Part shown: positions 32,409-42,119 of the stretch, piece after piece | Layout: each line of letters starts with the position of its first letter | Numbering within the stretch: the stretch's first letter is position 1 | Source of the DNA: Thermococcus piezophilus | GTDB lineage: Archaea; Methanobacteriota_B; Thermococci; Thermococcales; Thermococcaceae | NCBI RefSeq assembly: GCF_001647085.1 | Contig: NZ_CP015520.1 | Location: 310,001 to 374,000, forward strand | Direction of reading: 5' to 3' | Length of the DNA: 64,000 nucleotides | The notes under the pieces: generated by a model | Told to the model about the DNA's origin: nothing | What the model saw: the letters and a program-made list of their open reading frames with translations, nothing else | The model's database searches: none | Position numbers and translations under genes: made by a program

Positions 32409-34319
32409 GTGGTTAGGGTTGAGAGTGCCCTTTCAGCCTTTGGGGTTGAGAAGTCTCCATGGGGTCTTGAGCAGGGGGTGGGGCACGGAGAATTCATGGA
32501 AATCTTCGAGCCACTTCCAGAAATAGGCGAAATTCTCCAGAAGAGCGAGAGTCTTGAGGAGGCAAGGGAGAAGCTCCTGGAATTCACGAAGAACCTGGGG
32601 TGGAAGTTCAAAAGCGGCGAGATAGATGTAAGCCCAATAGACAGGTGGCTCGCCATCTATGCCTGCGACGTCTTTGAGAACATTCTCTCGCCATACAACG
32701 AAAAGGCAGCAGGCTTCTCAACGCTGGAATATCTCTGGAAAGCCGCCAAGGGCGACGAAAAGACCCTCAGTATTATCACTAAGGGATTCCTCGAGGAGTT
32801 CAGGCACCTCTTCCTTGCCATGTCTGGTAAAGCCAACTACTCCAAGGGCTGGCTTGGGCCGAAGCTGGAAAAAGCAAGCATAGTTTCACCCGATTTCAGT
32901 AAGGTTCATGGCAGGGAGGCAGGGAAGCTGCGCTCCGACTACCTCGATAAGGTCTACAAGTACATAAAGGCCTGGCTCGACCGCTATCCGAGTGGACTCG
33001 ACGAGAGGATAATCAAGAAGAGGGAGGAGCAGAGGAAGCAGCTCGAGGAGTACTGGGGCATAGACGATGAGGAGTGGTTCGACTACAGGTGGCAGTTCAG
33101 CCATGTCCTCAAGGGCAGGAAGGGCCTTGAAATCCTCAGAGAGCTCAACGAACTTGGCATCGTCAAGGTTCCAGAGGAGGATCTGGAAGAAGTCGAGAGG
33201 GCAGTCAAGTATCGCATTCCCTGGGGAATAACACCTTACTACCTCCACCTCTGGGACTTTAAGGAGCCCTACAAGGAGGACAGGCACGTCAGAAGGCAGG
33301 TGATGCCGCCCAAGTGGTACATGGACAACATGATACTCCACCGCAAGGACAGAGAGTACGCCTTCGACTTCATGGGCGAGCACGACACCTCTCCGATAGA
33401 CCTCGTCACGAGGAGGTACGTGATGATAGCGATCCTCAAGGCCTTCGACACCTGTCCGCAGATATGCGTCTACTGCCAGAGAAACTGGGAGGTCCTTGAA
33501 CCCTTTATGGCAGGCTCGTTCCCAGGATGGGACAAGATAGAGAAGGCTATAGCGTGGTTCGGCGAGCGCGAGTCGATGATAGACGTGCTCATAACAGGAG
33601 GAGATCCCTTCGCCCTGAGCAACAAGATTATAGACAAGATAATGTCCCGTCTGGGCGAGTTCGACCACGTCATTAACATCCGCTGGGGAACAAGGATTCC
33701 AGTGACCGTCCCAATGCGCGTAACTGAAGAGCTGGCCGAGATACTCGGATCGTATATCGAACCAGGCAAGAGGAACGTGGCCGTCTCGACCCATATAGAA
33801 ACGGCCTACGAGGTGACCCCAGAGATGGCCAGGGCAGTCTACAACCTTAGGAGGCAGGGAATATACGTCTACAACCAGCTGGTCTACCAGAGAAACGTCA
33901 GCAGGCGCTTCGAGAACGTTGCACTTAGAATAGCCCTCAAGAAGATCGGCATCGATCCATACTACACCTTCTATCCCAAAGGTAAGATCGAGCAGAGAGA
34001 CTACCTCGTGCCGATAGCGAGGGTCATCCAGGAGAGGAAAGAGGAGGCAAGGCTCCTACCGGGCCAGTTCAGGACTGACGAGCCAATCTTCAACGTGCCG
34101 AGGATGGGCAAGAACCACCTAAGGGCCTGGCAGGACAGGGAGCTCATAGCCATAAAGCCCGACGGAAGCAGGGTATACCTCTTCCACCCGTGGGAGAAAG
34201 GCATCAGCGAGACGAAGCTTTACACCTACACGGACGTCCCGATAGAGGAGTATCTCCGCTATCTGGAGAGCATCGGGGAGAAGAGGGAAGACTACGAGAC
34301 CATCTGGTACTACTACTGA
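32409..34319 (+). CDS. KamA-family radical SAM protein (lysine 2,3-aminomutase-like)
   Basis: 636 residues. The radical SAM cluster is C349-C353-C356 (CPQICVYC). Downstream are LITGGDPFALS, IRWGTRIPV, VSTHIETAYEVTPE and NQLVYQRNVSRRFENV, the KamA core pattern. About 340 residues precede the core, far more than in bacterial lysine aminomutase. The substrate is unknown: a beta-amino-acid osmolyte route is one possibility, but no acetyltransferase partner is next to it. Stands alone between two other transcription units. Confidence 0.85.
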   Translation: MVRVESALSAFGVEKSPWGLEQGVGHGEFMEIFEPLPEIGEILQKSESLEEAREKLLEFTKNLGWKFKSGEIDVSPIDRWLAIYACDVFENILSPYNEKAAGFSTLEYLWKAAKGDEKTLSIITKGFLEEFRHLFLAMSGKANYSKGWLGPKLEKASIVSPDFSKVHGREAGKLRSDYLDKVYKYIKAWLDRYPSGLDERIIKKREEQRKQLEEYWGIDDEEWFDYRWQFSHVLKGRKGLEILRELNELGIVKVPEEDLEEVERAVKYRIPWGITPYYLHLWDFKEPYKEDRHVRRQVMPPKWYMDNMILHRKDREYAFDFMGEHDTSPIDLVTRRYVMIAILKAFDTCPQICVYCQRNWEVLEPFMAGSFPGWDKIEKAIAWFGERESMIDVLITGGDPFALSNKIIDKIMSRLGEFDHVINIRWGTRIPVTVPMRVTEELAEILGSYIEPGKRNVAVSTHIETAYEVTPEMARAVYNLRRQGIYVYNQLVYQRNVSRRFENVALRIALKKIGIDPYYTFYPKGKIEQRDYLVPIARVIQERKEEARLLPGQFRTDEPIFNVPRMGKNHLRAWQDRELIAIKPDGSRVYLFHPWEKGISETKLYTYTDVPIEEYLRYLESIGEKREDYETIWYYY

Positions 34320-35075
<756 letters not shown>

Positions 35076-35097
35076 GGTTTCTTTCAATTTTGCTTCA

Positions 35098-35450
35098 CAA
35101 CGTTTATAATTGATGAGCTCGTGGAGAGTGGCGAGTTCTCAAGCCGGAGCGAGCTTATGAATCTCCTGAAGAGCTCTGGGAGACATATAAACTCCTCGCG
35201 AAGGAGAGGAGGGTTCCATCGGAGGAAGAAATCGAAAATTTCGGGCCTCGTCAATCCTTGTTGAGCCTGCTGAGCATTTTGAAGTCTCGCCTGACCCGGA
35301 TGACAACAAGTTTTTTGACGCGGTGTATTCAGCCAGGGCGGATTTTCTGATAAGCCTCGACAACTGACGCTGAGGGACGAGAATAGAAAATTCGTTTAGA
35401 ACGGGCACGAGTTTCTAATTCTAACTCCAGCCGAGTTTCTTAAAGTTTAA
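35098..35450 (+). pseudogene. Broken PIN-domain (VapC-like) gene
   Basis: Scattered frames read TFIIDELVESGEFSSRSELM, LWETYKLLAKERRVPSEEEIENF, then VEPAEHFEVSPDPDDNKFFDAVYSARADFLISLDN and LRDENRKF, FLILTPAEFLK. The D-N-x-F-x-D-x-A-x-x-A block and the ADFLISxDxxL...TPxEFL end are PIN nuclease hallmarks. Stops and frameshifts throughout, so it is inactive. Nothing else recognisable lies between 35451 and 35590. Confidence 0.68.
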
Positions 35451-35618
35451 GTTATATTGCAAACTCCTGAACTTTTTATTGCCAAAGTATTAATTAGTGC
35501 ACACAACACAAACATACGAAATGCTGGGCGCTACCACTGGAACAGCCATGATTCAGTTGGACTCTAAAGTTATCCTTTTATTTTTGATTTTTATACTTCC
35601 AAACATAAAGAGGTGGTT

Positions 35619-35813
35619 ATGGTGAAGTATAATGTGACCATTAGGGAGGAGCCATTCGGAGTGTATGTTCACTTAAGAGAAGGTGCTCAAGTCAGGATAG
35701 TATCCCCTGTAGAGGAAGTCGTTTCAGGATTTCTCGAGGAGCCATCAGACATGATGGAAGAGATCTTCGAAGTCTCACTCAGCTCAATGGACACAGTAGA
35801 GACTGGAGACTAG
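35619..35813 (+). CDS. 64-residue RPExFG-type protein beside a radical SAM gene
   Basis: ATG 35619 after AGGTGG; TATA-like tttttatact about 30 bases upstream. The sequence VTIREEPFGVYVHL...VRIVSPVEEVVSGFL recalls the small MftB/PqqD-type peptide-recognition proteins (REEPFG motif, beta strands, then a helix). These present a precursor peptide to a radical SAM enzyme. It could instead be the precursor itself. Open and intact, unlike its neighbours downstream. Family link is by eye and tentative. Confidence 0.5.
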   Translation: MVKYNVTIREEPFGVYVHLREGAQVRIVSPVEEVVSGFLEEPSDMMEEIFEVSLSSMDTVETGD

Positions 35814-35820
35814 AGACTAG

Positions 35821-36745
35821 AATAATAACACCATCCAAAACTCCAGTTTTAGTCCTTCAGCTCCTTATGATGTGTCAGTAGATGTGACCAACGCGTGCAA
35901 TCTATCATACCACCACTGCTATGCAAGTGCTTTGCACCGCGGGAAACATGCCCGCTTTATGGATCTCGTCAGGATATTGTCAAAATTAGATTCAGCAGGA
36001 GCCACTCATCTAGCTATTACTGGAGGAGAACCTTTCCTTCACCCCGAACTGGAGAGAATAATCCGGTACATTTACCTCTCAACAAAACTCAACTTCACTG
36101 TGCTAACGAACGGAGCCATATTCCGCGAGGAGGTTATTAATCTCCTGTCTAAGGTTAGAGAGGTGGGGGGTCTTTTTATAAGCCTCGATGATGTGGACAG
36201 CGAGAACCATAACGAATTCAGGGGAACACCAGGTGCGTGGGAGCAAACTGGAGAATCAATAAGATTAACAAAACCGAAATCCCATTTATGAAATACCAAC
36301 TGGAGCGTCTTGTTGAGAAGTACTCCACAGACACGTTCAAGGTAATGTTAGGTGACTTCGGGTATACATTTACTTGGGAAAAACATCCAGACTCTTTTAG
36401 CACGCTAAAGGAACTAAATTTAGCAGGAGTCTGTGCTGCAAGAAGAACTCTCCACTTGGACAATTCAGGGAATGTATACCTATGTTCTCTGTTTCTAGGC
36501 CATAAGGAGTTCATAGCCGGAAACCTCATTAAACAGGATTTCTATGACTTCTGGGTAAACTAGGAGGTGCTAAATACTTTCAGAAGCAAGAGGGTGATTA
36601 CCTTAGAAAGCACAAACTGTTCAAAATGCCAATTTTCAACATCTGCAAAGGTGGATGTGCATACAACTGATATGCATTTTACGGTACTATCAACCGGAAG
36701 GATCCCCTATGTCCGCACATAGAGAAGGTTCAAATGGGCAACTAA
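35821..36745 (+). pseudogene. Broken radical SAM/SPASM peptide-modifying enzyme gene
   Basis: The core reads VDVTNACNLSYHHCYAS; the second cluster cysteine of CxxxCxxC is a tyrosine (one base, TGC to TAC). LAITGGEPFLHPELERII and FISLDDVDSENHNEFRG follow. The frame shifts near 36240, then gives GVCAARRTLHLDNSGNVYLCSLF (SPASM cysteines). It shifts again near 36630 to FNICKGGCAYN, a stop, then YAFYGTINRKDPLCPHIEKV ending at 36745. No proper start codon. The ancestor was a SPASM enzyme modifying a peptide, sitting between the REEPFG protein and an MFS exporter. Confidence 0.75.
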
Positions 36746-37790
36746 TCTTTCTTCTGTTCTATTTTCTACTCTCCGTCTCCATGTACCTACCGGGACCCTA
36801 TTTCGTACTGTATCTTAACGCGTACGTCGCCCTACCTTGGATTGGTTTGGCATACCCCTTGAACAGAGTCCCCAATCTTCTGCTAGAGTATCCATCCGGG
36901 GTGCTGGCCGATAGGGTTGGAAGGATTAAATCAACGATGTTGGGTTCATTTTTGCTTGGAATGAGTATGCTTGTACTGGTGATTTTTGAAGCACCCAAGG
37001 GTTACATTGTAATTCTCTCCGCCGTACTTGGAAGCGCGGGAATGGCTTTCATCTCCGGTTCCTTAGAGGCCTGAGCGGTGGATACCTTTGGCAGGGCCAA
37101 CTTGAAAAAATTGTTCTCCAAGATGGGAACACTGAAGAACACTGATGGGGTGGTCGTATCAGTGTTAGCTGGGATTTCTGTCAAATATATGGGCCTGAAA
37201 TGGCCACTGTTGCTCTCCGGTGCCTTGGGCGTTCTTTCTCCAGCAATGTTATTTTCCTGAAAGATAACAGGGGCCATCATGACAGCAGAACAATCCTATT
37301 AAAAAATCTAAGGATGTTTAGGGACATCAGATTTTCTATGCTGGTGCTGATTATTCTTTTAGTATCCTCAATGCTCTCAGTGTTCTTTGTGATATGGCCG
37401 ATAACCCTGAGGGATGTGGGCATAGATGAACTTGGGTTTGTGTATTTCGTGCTAATGACCTTTATGGCCATAGGTAGTTACCTCGCAAGAAGGACATCCA
37501 GTGAAATAAGAGGGTACAGATGTTCCTAATTGGTGGCACCGTCATTACATCGACCGTAGCCCTACTGCTAAAATCAAACCCCACCAAACCTACTGCAATG
37601 TTAATATTAGTGCTTCTGTTTGTCTTTGAGATATTAATCGGTTCATACTACGTCTTTATCGCTCACCTGAGGAACTCTGTAATCACTTCTGAGATACGAG
37701 CTTCAGCTATTTCAATGATTTCACTGGTAAACTCCGGGGTTGGTATGGTAGTGCTACCCTTGTTCCTCGCCCTGGGAAATCTAGCCACAA
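36709..37790 (+). pseudogene. Broken MFS exporter gene
   Basis: ATG 36709 lies inside the SPASM gene end. First half: FLLFYFLLSVSMYLPGPYFVLYLNAY, NLLLEYPSGVLADRVGRIKS (MFS loop 2-3 motif). A TGA at 37072-37074 occurs where homologues would have a codon such as TGG (SLEA-stop-AVDTF) and the frame stays open after it. Frameshifts near 37255 and 37515 follow; the last piece has IGSYYVFIAHLRNSVITSEIRASAISMISLVNS. Probable peptide exporter of the decayed cluster. Confidence 0.75.
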
Positions 37791-37896
37791 CAAATAGCAC
37801 AAACAAGCCCTTTCAATGTGAGGAGGAAGTCATACAGAACATACACCCCCTTTTATTGTTATATATCGTTATATATTTTGAACAAACAAACAGAAA

Positions 37897-37906
37897 ACTT
37901 ATAAAC
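37897..37906 (+). promoter_or_regulatory. TATA box of the transglutaminase-like gene
   Basis: aacttataaa, about 35 bases before ATG 37938; GGGTGAT serves as the ribosome binding site. Confidence 0.55.
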
Positions 37907-37937
37907 TTTTAACACCAACTTATATTGGGTGATATAG

Positions 37938-39314
37938 ATGATTAAAGTAATATTAAAACCCATTGCATTTATTTTTATCATCTTTCTTATTGTAGGAAAT
38001 TATACTGCACCTGCTGAGGTTACTAGGAGTAATGTTCAAGTTGATGGAGCTTTAGGAGTATTATACAATATAGGAAAATTCATTGTAACACCATTCAAGG
38101 CAGTATATTACAGGTACCAAATTGAGAAGGGAGAAACAGTTATTAGCATGGAAGTTGGAACTGAAAAATCTAAAATTTATACACCTGACGATTACATTGA
38201 AGACTACTTTGAATTCCAAGGAAAACTATCCAAGTATTACAAGCCACTCAGCCAACCAAAAATAGGAATCAAACCAAACTTTACACTTAAGAAAATTGAA
38301 CATGGACAAGAAGGAGCCGATATGTGGTACTCTTTTACAGCAAAAGACTTGGTTGATGACCTGCAAAGCAAACCAGTACAAGAAGTCTTTAAGGCCATCC
38401 TGGATGCAATGTATGGGCAGTATGATAAAAAAATCATCAATGAATATGTCAAAAAAGACTACTGGTGTGGAAGGGGAGTATGTGATTTCGATGGGGTAGG
38501 AGCCTTCAAGCGAATCAAAAGCTTAGAAGAGCTCAACCTTCCCCCAACCCCAGAAATCCTGAGAGAATACACATTTATAAACTTATTCTACTTTGTTAAA
38601 GGGAGAGATGGTAATGACCCCACCCTGCCTTCAAAAGCAATTCTAGGTAAACCAATAGACTGTGATGGGTACGTCCTCTACCACTATGCAATGATTTACA
38701 ACATAAACAGGTTACTGGGGATTAAGGCTGAATATTATCAAGTTGATGTCTACCCATCAGGGAGTGGTAATGGTCATTCAGAGTTGTTTGTGTACTACCC
38801 AGAAACTGGAACTTGGGAGATTTACAGTTACTTTGTTAGTGCCAGTTACTTTTACAAGTACAGGGGTGGAGTGAATGTAGAGGCTTATAGAAAATTGATA
38901 AAAGCTAAAAAGATTCATGCATTTGAATATGGGCATGGTTATCCAAGTAACGGAGATTTACCCACTTCCCAGTATGCTGTCACCTTCAGGGACGTTGGGA
39001 TTTCAATGCTTTCAGAAGTGTATGTGCCTGCTGGGAAGATACAATTCAACAGTTTTGAAGAGGCACTGTACTGGTACTTGAGCCACCAGAAGCTGTATCA
39101 TACAGATAAATTCTGGTTTGAAGTGTGGAAGCTCCCAACACCAGATGACCCATACTTGTACTATGTTAAAAACTGGAGTGACAGGGTTATATCTATCAGT
39201 GAGTTAAAACAGATACTTGTTGAAAGGGGATTGTACAGGGAAATTAATGTTTACATTAATAAGGGTAGGGCTCCAGAAAAGTTGGGAGACCCGAGCTGGG
39301 TTGTTAATGATTAA
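37938..39314 (+). CDS. Exported transglutaminase-like protein
   Basis: 458 residues with a signal peptide (KVILKPIAFIFIIFLIVGNYTAPA). The centre has GKPIDCDGYVLYHYAMIYNI, LLGIKAEYYQVDVYP and NGHSELFVYYPETGTW. This is Cys, His and a following acidic/aromatic block in the spacing of transglutaminase/cysteine-protease-fold proteins. A CGRGVCDF pair lies earlier and could form a disulfide. Low-GC codon use unlike the flanking host genes suggests recent acquisition. Role outside the cell unknown. Confidence 0.7.
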   Translation: MIKVILKPIAFIFIIFLIVGNYTAPAEVTRSNVQVDGALGVLYNIGKFIVTPFKAVYYRYQIEKGETVISMEVGTEKSKIYTPDDYIEDYFEFQGKLSKYYKPLSQPKIGIKPNFTLKKIEHGQEGADMWYSFTAKDLVDDLQSKPVQEVFKAILDAMYGQYDKKIINEYVKKDYWCGRGVCDFDGVGAFKRIKSLEELNLPPTPEILREYTFINLFYFVKGRDGNDPTLPSKAILGKPIDCDGYVLYHYAMIYNINRLLGIKAEYYQVDVYPSGSGNGHSELFVYYPETGTWEIYSYFVSASYFYKYRGGVNVEAYRKLIKAKKIHAFEYGHGYPSNGDLPTSQYAVTFRDVGISMLSEVYVPAGKIQFNSFEEALYWYLSHQKLYHTDKFWFEVWKLPTPDDPYLYYVKNWSDRVISISELKQILVERGLYREINVYINKGRAPEKLGDPSWVVND

Positions 39315-39328
39315 ACAAAAGTTAAGAG

Positions 39329-39727
39329 TTAAGGATTATAGACTGGAGTTCCTTTCTTTATCCATTTTACAAAGTTTTTGTTGTGCATTAGATTATAAGT
39401 GATGGTTATGAGTGAGTACAGTGTTGGGAAAAGGTAGGTGGTGACTTTGGTTAATAGGTCGGGGGTGGTGGGTTTTAAGCCCAATGGGATTATTACTATG
39501 CTCAAACTGAGGGTTAGGAGGATGTTTGCTGTGGTTAGTCTGTTGTTCCAGGTTGTTTCAAAGGTTAGTATCAGGTTGACTGTGAGTGCTGTAAGGTAGA
39601 GGATGTTGAATAATAACCATTCAATTTGGCCCGTTTTAATTGAATTGTAAGTGTTTATTATTGGGATTGCATATAAGAGAACTGTGGTATACATAAGAAG
39701 TATGTCTGTGATTATAGTTATCTTCAT
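39329..39727 (-). CDS. Four-span membrane protein, unknown
   Basis: 132 residues on the minus strand with four to five hydrophobic helices and a short basic C-terminus (NFVKWIKKGTPVYNP). Threonine- and isoleucine-rich, AT-rich codons. Convergent with the transglutaminase-like gene. Family unknown. Confidence 0.58.
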   Translation of the reverse strand: MKITIITDILLMYTTVLLYAIPIINTYNSIKTGQIEWLLFNILYLTALTVNLILTFETTWNNRLTTANILLTLSLSIVIIPLGLKPTTPDLLTKVTTYLFPTLYSLITITYNLMHNKNFVKWIKKGTPVYNP

Positions 39728-39848
39728 ACTGTCTTTCCCATAATTTTATTTTCTATTTTGCTTAAAAAATTAAATTTTGTTTGTGTTCAGAATTTGAGAT
39801 ACTTTTGACACTGTATGAATGTGTAAAATTGTGTAGTGCTTGATATGC

Positions 39849-40070
39849 TTATTCACTTAGGGCTCTTTCTATATGCTTTCTCATCAGTCTTTTTTCATCT
39901 GGTTGAGTGTTTGTTATGCTTTTGCTTATCAGTTTTTTGAGGAGTCTTTTAACTTCTTCTTCAAGGGCTTCGTAATAACTGGATGAGATTTGCATATATT
40001 TACCATATTTTTTTAGTTCTTCTTTAATCATTTGTTCAACTGGTGATTTTTTAATAATCTCTGTTTTCAT
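39849..40070 (-). CDS. Small helical protein, possibly histone-fold-like
   Basis: 73 residues; ATG 40070 follows GGTGA (ATG 40082 is an alternative). Sequence pattern ISSSYYEALEEEVKRLLKKLI ... DEKRLMRKHIERAL resembles the helix 1 - long helix - helix 3 layout of archaeal histone-fold proteins, with a charged leader. The similarity is faint; it may be another helical DNA-binding protein or an antitoxin. Confidence 0.45.
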   Translation of the reverse strand: MKTEIIKKSPVEQMIKEELKKYGKYMQISSSYYEALEEEVKRLLKKLISKSITNTQPDEKRLMRKHIERALSE

Positions 40071-40262
40071 TTTATTCACCATTTTATTATACTGAAAATC
40101 AGTCTTAGCAATTGAGGGGAGTGTTTATAAACTATTACTTTGTACTGTGAGTGATTTAACAGTGAAATTGAGGTTGGCTTTACCTGGTAAAGTAATTGTG
40201 GTTGGTATGGCTGTAATTGGAATTAGTGATGTGGCTAATCAACTATCCTTTGTGAGTAAAAG

Positions 40263-40271
40263 TTTTATAAG
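40263..40271 (+). promoter_or_regulatory. TATA-like box before the GC-rich hairpin RNA candidate
   Basis: ttttataag, which would start transcription at about 40290-40297, just at the foot of the structured segment. Confidence 0.4.
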
Positions 40272-40276
40272 TCTTT

Positions 40277-40450
40277 GTGATTAGAGGTGAGTGTATATGG
40301 GGACTTGGGGTCGCCCTGAGTGGGGGTGAGACCGATGATTTACGCCCCAGTGAACCCAGAGGGGAGTTGAGGCTGATGAAACCCAAGTCCGTTGTGGGGG
40401 TGGATTTGAACGGGAGGACTTTCACTCACATATCAACCCAAAACCTCACG
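40277..40450 (+). mobile_element. Probable 3' remnant of an IS605/IS1341-type tnpB with omega-RNA-like structure
   Basis: A GC-rich island in AT-rich surroundings. An open frame reads WGLGVALSGGETDDLRPSEP then RGELRLMKPKSVVGVDLNG, similar in style to the poorly conserved C-terminal tail of archaeal TnpB proteins that overlaps the guide RNA. The segment folds: GGACTTGGG (40301-40309 region) pairs with CCCAAGTCC (40381-40390 region). No TnpB catalytic core or TnpA is present. Alternative: a free-standing structured non-coding RNA. Confidence 0.45.
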
Positions 40451-40539
40451 ACGGACAGACCCCTTCGAGTGGATTATATGTTCACTCCTATTGGTTTTTG
40501 GCATGATTGTATTTGAACTCTGGAAAACGAAATACACAC

Positions 40540-40639
40540 AGCAGGCTGGCTCAAGGCATTGAGTGCAATCGAAGCTCTCACCGGTGCCGTCTTCATGGCG
40601 CTTATCGTCGCCGTCATAGCTCGCAAATGGATGCGCTAA
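40540..40639 (+). pseudogene. C-terminal fragment of an ion-channel-like gene
   Basis: The last 32 codons read WLKALSAIEALTGAVFMALI then VAVIARKWMR. This resembles the final pore-lining helix and basic end of two-span potassium-channel-type proteins. No upstream part remains; it abuts the tnpB-like remnant, which may have replaced the rest. Confidence 0.5.
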
Positions 40640-40700
40640 TCAACCTTCGGTTAAGGGCAGATTTTTATATCTCCCCTTCATCTTTTCTCTGGTGGTGTCT

Positions 40701-42020
40701 ATGAAAATCGTCGTCATCGGTTCTGGAACTGCCGGAAGCAACTTCGCCCTCTTCATGAGGAAGCTCGACAGGAAAGCTGAGATAACCGTCATCGGAAAGG
40801 AACCAACGATGCAGTACTCCCCATGCGCCCTGCCGCACGTGATAAGCGGCACGATAGAGAAGCCCGAGGACGTTATCGTCTTCCCTAACGAGTTCTACGA
40901 GAAGCAGAAAATAACCCTCATGCTTGGCACCGAGGCTAAAGCAATAGATCGCGAGAGGAAAGTTGTGATTACGGACAAGGGTGAAGTTCCCTACGATAAG
41001 CTCGTCCTTGCTACGGGCTCAAAAGCCTTCGTTCCACCAATTAAGGGCGTCGAGAACGAAGGCGTCTTCACGCTCAAGAGCCTCGACGATGTGAGGAAGA
41101 TAAATGCATACCTATCCGAGAGGAAGCCGAAGAAGGCTGTCGTCATTGGCGCCGGCCTGATCGGTCTTGAAGGCGCGGAGGCCTTCGCAAAGCTCGGCAT
41201 GGAGGTTCTCGTCGTCGAGCTGCTGGACAGGCTTCTACCCACGATGCTCGACAAAGATACTGCCAAGCTCGTTCAAACGGAGATGGAGAAGCACGGTGTT
41301 TCCTTCCGCTTTGGCGTCGGTGTGAGCGAGATAATGGGTAGCCCCGTCAAGTCCGTCAAAATTGGTGACGAGGAAGTCGAGGCTGATTTAGTTATCGTTG
41401 CCACCGGTGTGAGGGCCAACGTTGACCTTGCTAAAAAAGTGGGCCTCGAAGTTAACCGCGGAATAGTTGTCAACGAGCACCTCCAGACGAGCGACCCAGA
41501 CATATACGCGATAGGCGACTGTGCGGAAGTTATTGACGCCGTTACCGGAGGGAGAATCCTCAGCCAGCTGGGAACTTCTGCAGTGAGGATGGCGAAAGTG
41601 GCAGCGGAGCACATAGCAGGAAAGGACGTCTCCTTCAGGCCCGTCTTCAACACGGCAATAACCGAGCTCTTCGGCCTTGAGATCGGCACCTTCGGCATAA
41701 CGGAGGATAGGGCGAAGAAAGAGGGCATCGCAATAACCGTCGGTAAGTTCAAAGGCTCCACCAAGCCCGAGTACTACCCCAGCGGCAAGCCGATAACAGT
41801 TAAGGTCATCTTCAGAAAGGACGATAGAAAGCTCATCGGCGCGCAGATAGTCGGCGGCGAGCGCGTCTGGGGTAGAATAATGACCCTCTCCGCGTTAGCC
41901 CAGAAGGGCGCGACGGTTGATAATGTCGTTTACCTCGAAACGGCTTACGCCCCGCCAATAAGCCCGACGATAGATCCGATAAGCGTTGCGGCCGAGATGG
42001 CTTTGAGAAAGCTCAGGTGA
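40701..42020 (+). CDS. FAD-dependent NAD(P)H oxidase / CoA-disulfide reductase
   Basis: 439 residues; ATG 40701 after GGTGGTG. Pyridine nucleotide-disulfide reductase fold: VVIGSGTAGSNFALFM (FAD), single redox cysteine C42 in QYSPCALPHVISG, GAGLIGLEGAEAFAKLG (NAD(P)H), DIYAIGDCAEV, and a C-terminal dimer domain. Thermococcales members reduce CoA disulfide, polysulfide/sulfur or oxygen. Sequence alone does not separate these activities. Confidence 0.9.
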   Translation: MKIVVIGSGTAGSNFALFMRKLDRKAEITVIGKEPTMQYSPCALPHVISGTIEKPEDVIVFPNEFYEKQKITLMLGTEAKAIDRERKVVITDKGEVPYDKLVLATGSKAFVPPIKGVENEGVFTLKSLDDVRKINAYLSERKPKKAVVIGAGLIGLEGAEAFAKLGMEVLVVELLDRLLPTMLDKDTAKLVQTEMEKHGVSFRFGVGVSEIMGSPVKSVKIGDEEVEADLVIVATGVRANVDLAKKVGLEVNRGIVVNEHLQTSDPDIYAIGDCAEVIDAVTGGRILSQLGTSAVRMAKVAAEHIAGKDVSFRPVFNTAITELFGLEIGTFGITEDRAKKEGIAITVGKFKGSTKPEYYPSGKPITVKVIFRKDDRKLIGAQIVGGERVWGRIMTLSALAQKGATVDNVVYLETAYAPPISPTIDPISVAAEMALRKLR

Positions 42021-42119
42021 GTCATTTTCTTTTCTATATCCCTTGTGAGGCCAAGCGAGACGGCCACTACGGGCAAACTTTAAGTCCTCCTAGGTCAAAC
42101 CGCATACTTAGGTGATACC

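Noticed and set aside
35521-35625. 34-codon open frame (starting MLGATTGTAMIQ) as a precursor peptide
   Set aside because: The TATA box of the next gene lies inside it and no ribosome binding site precedes it.
38296-38499. Small frame inside the transglutaminase-like gene
   Set aside because: Out-of-frame shadow of an intact, longer gene.
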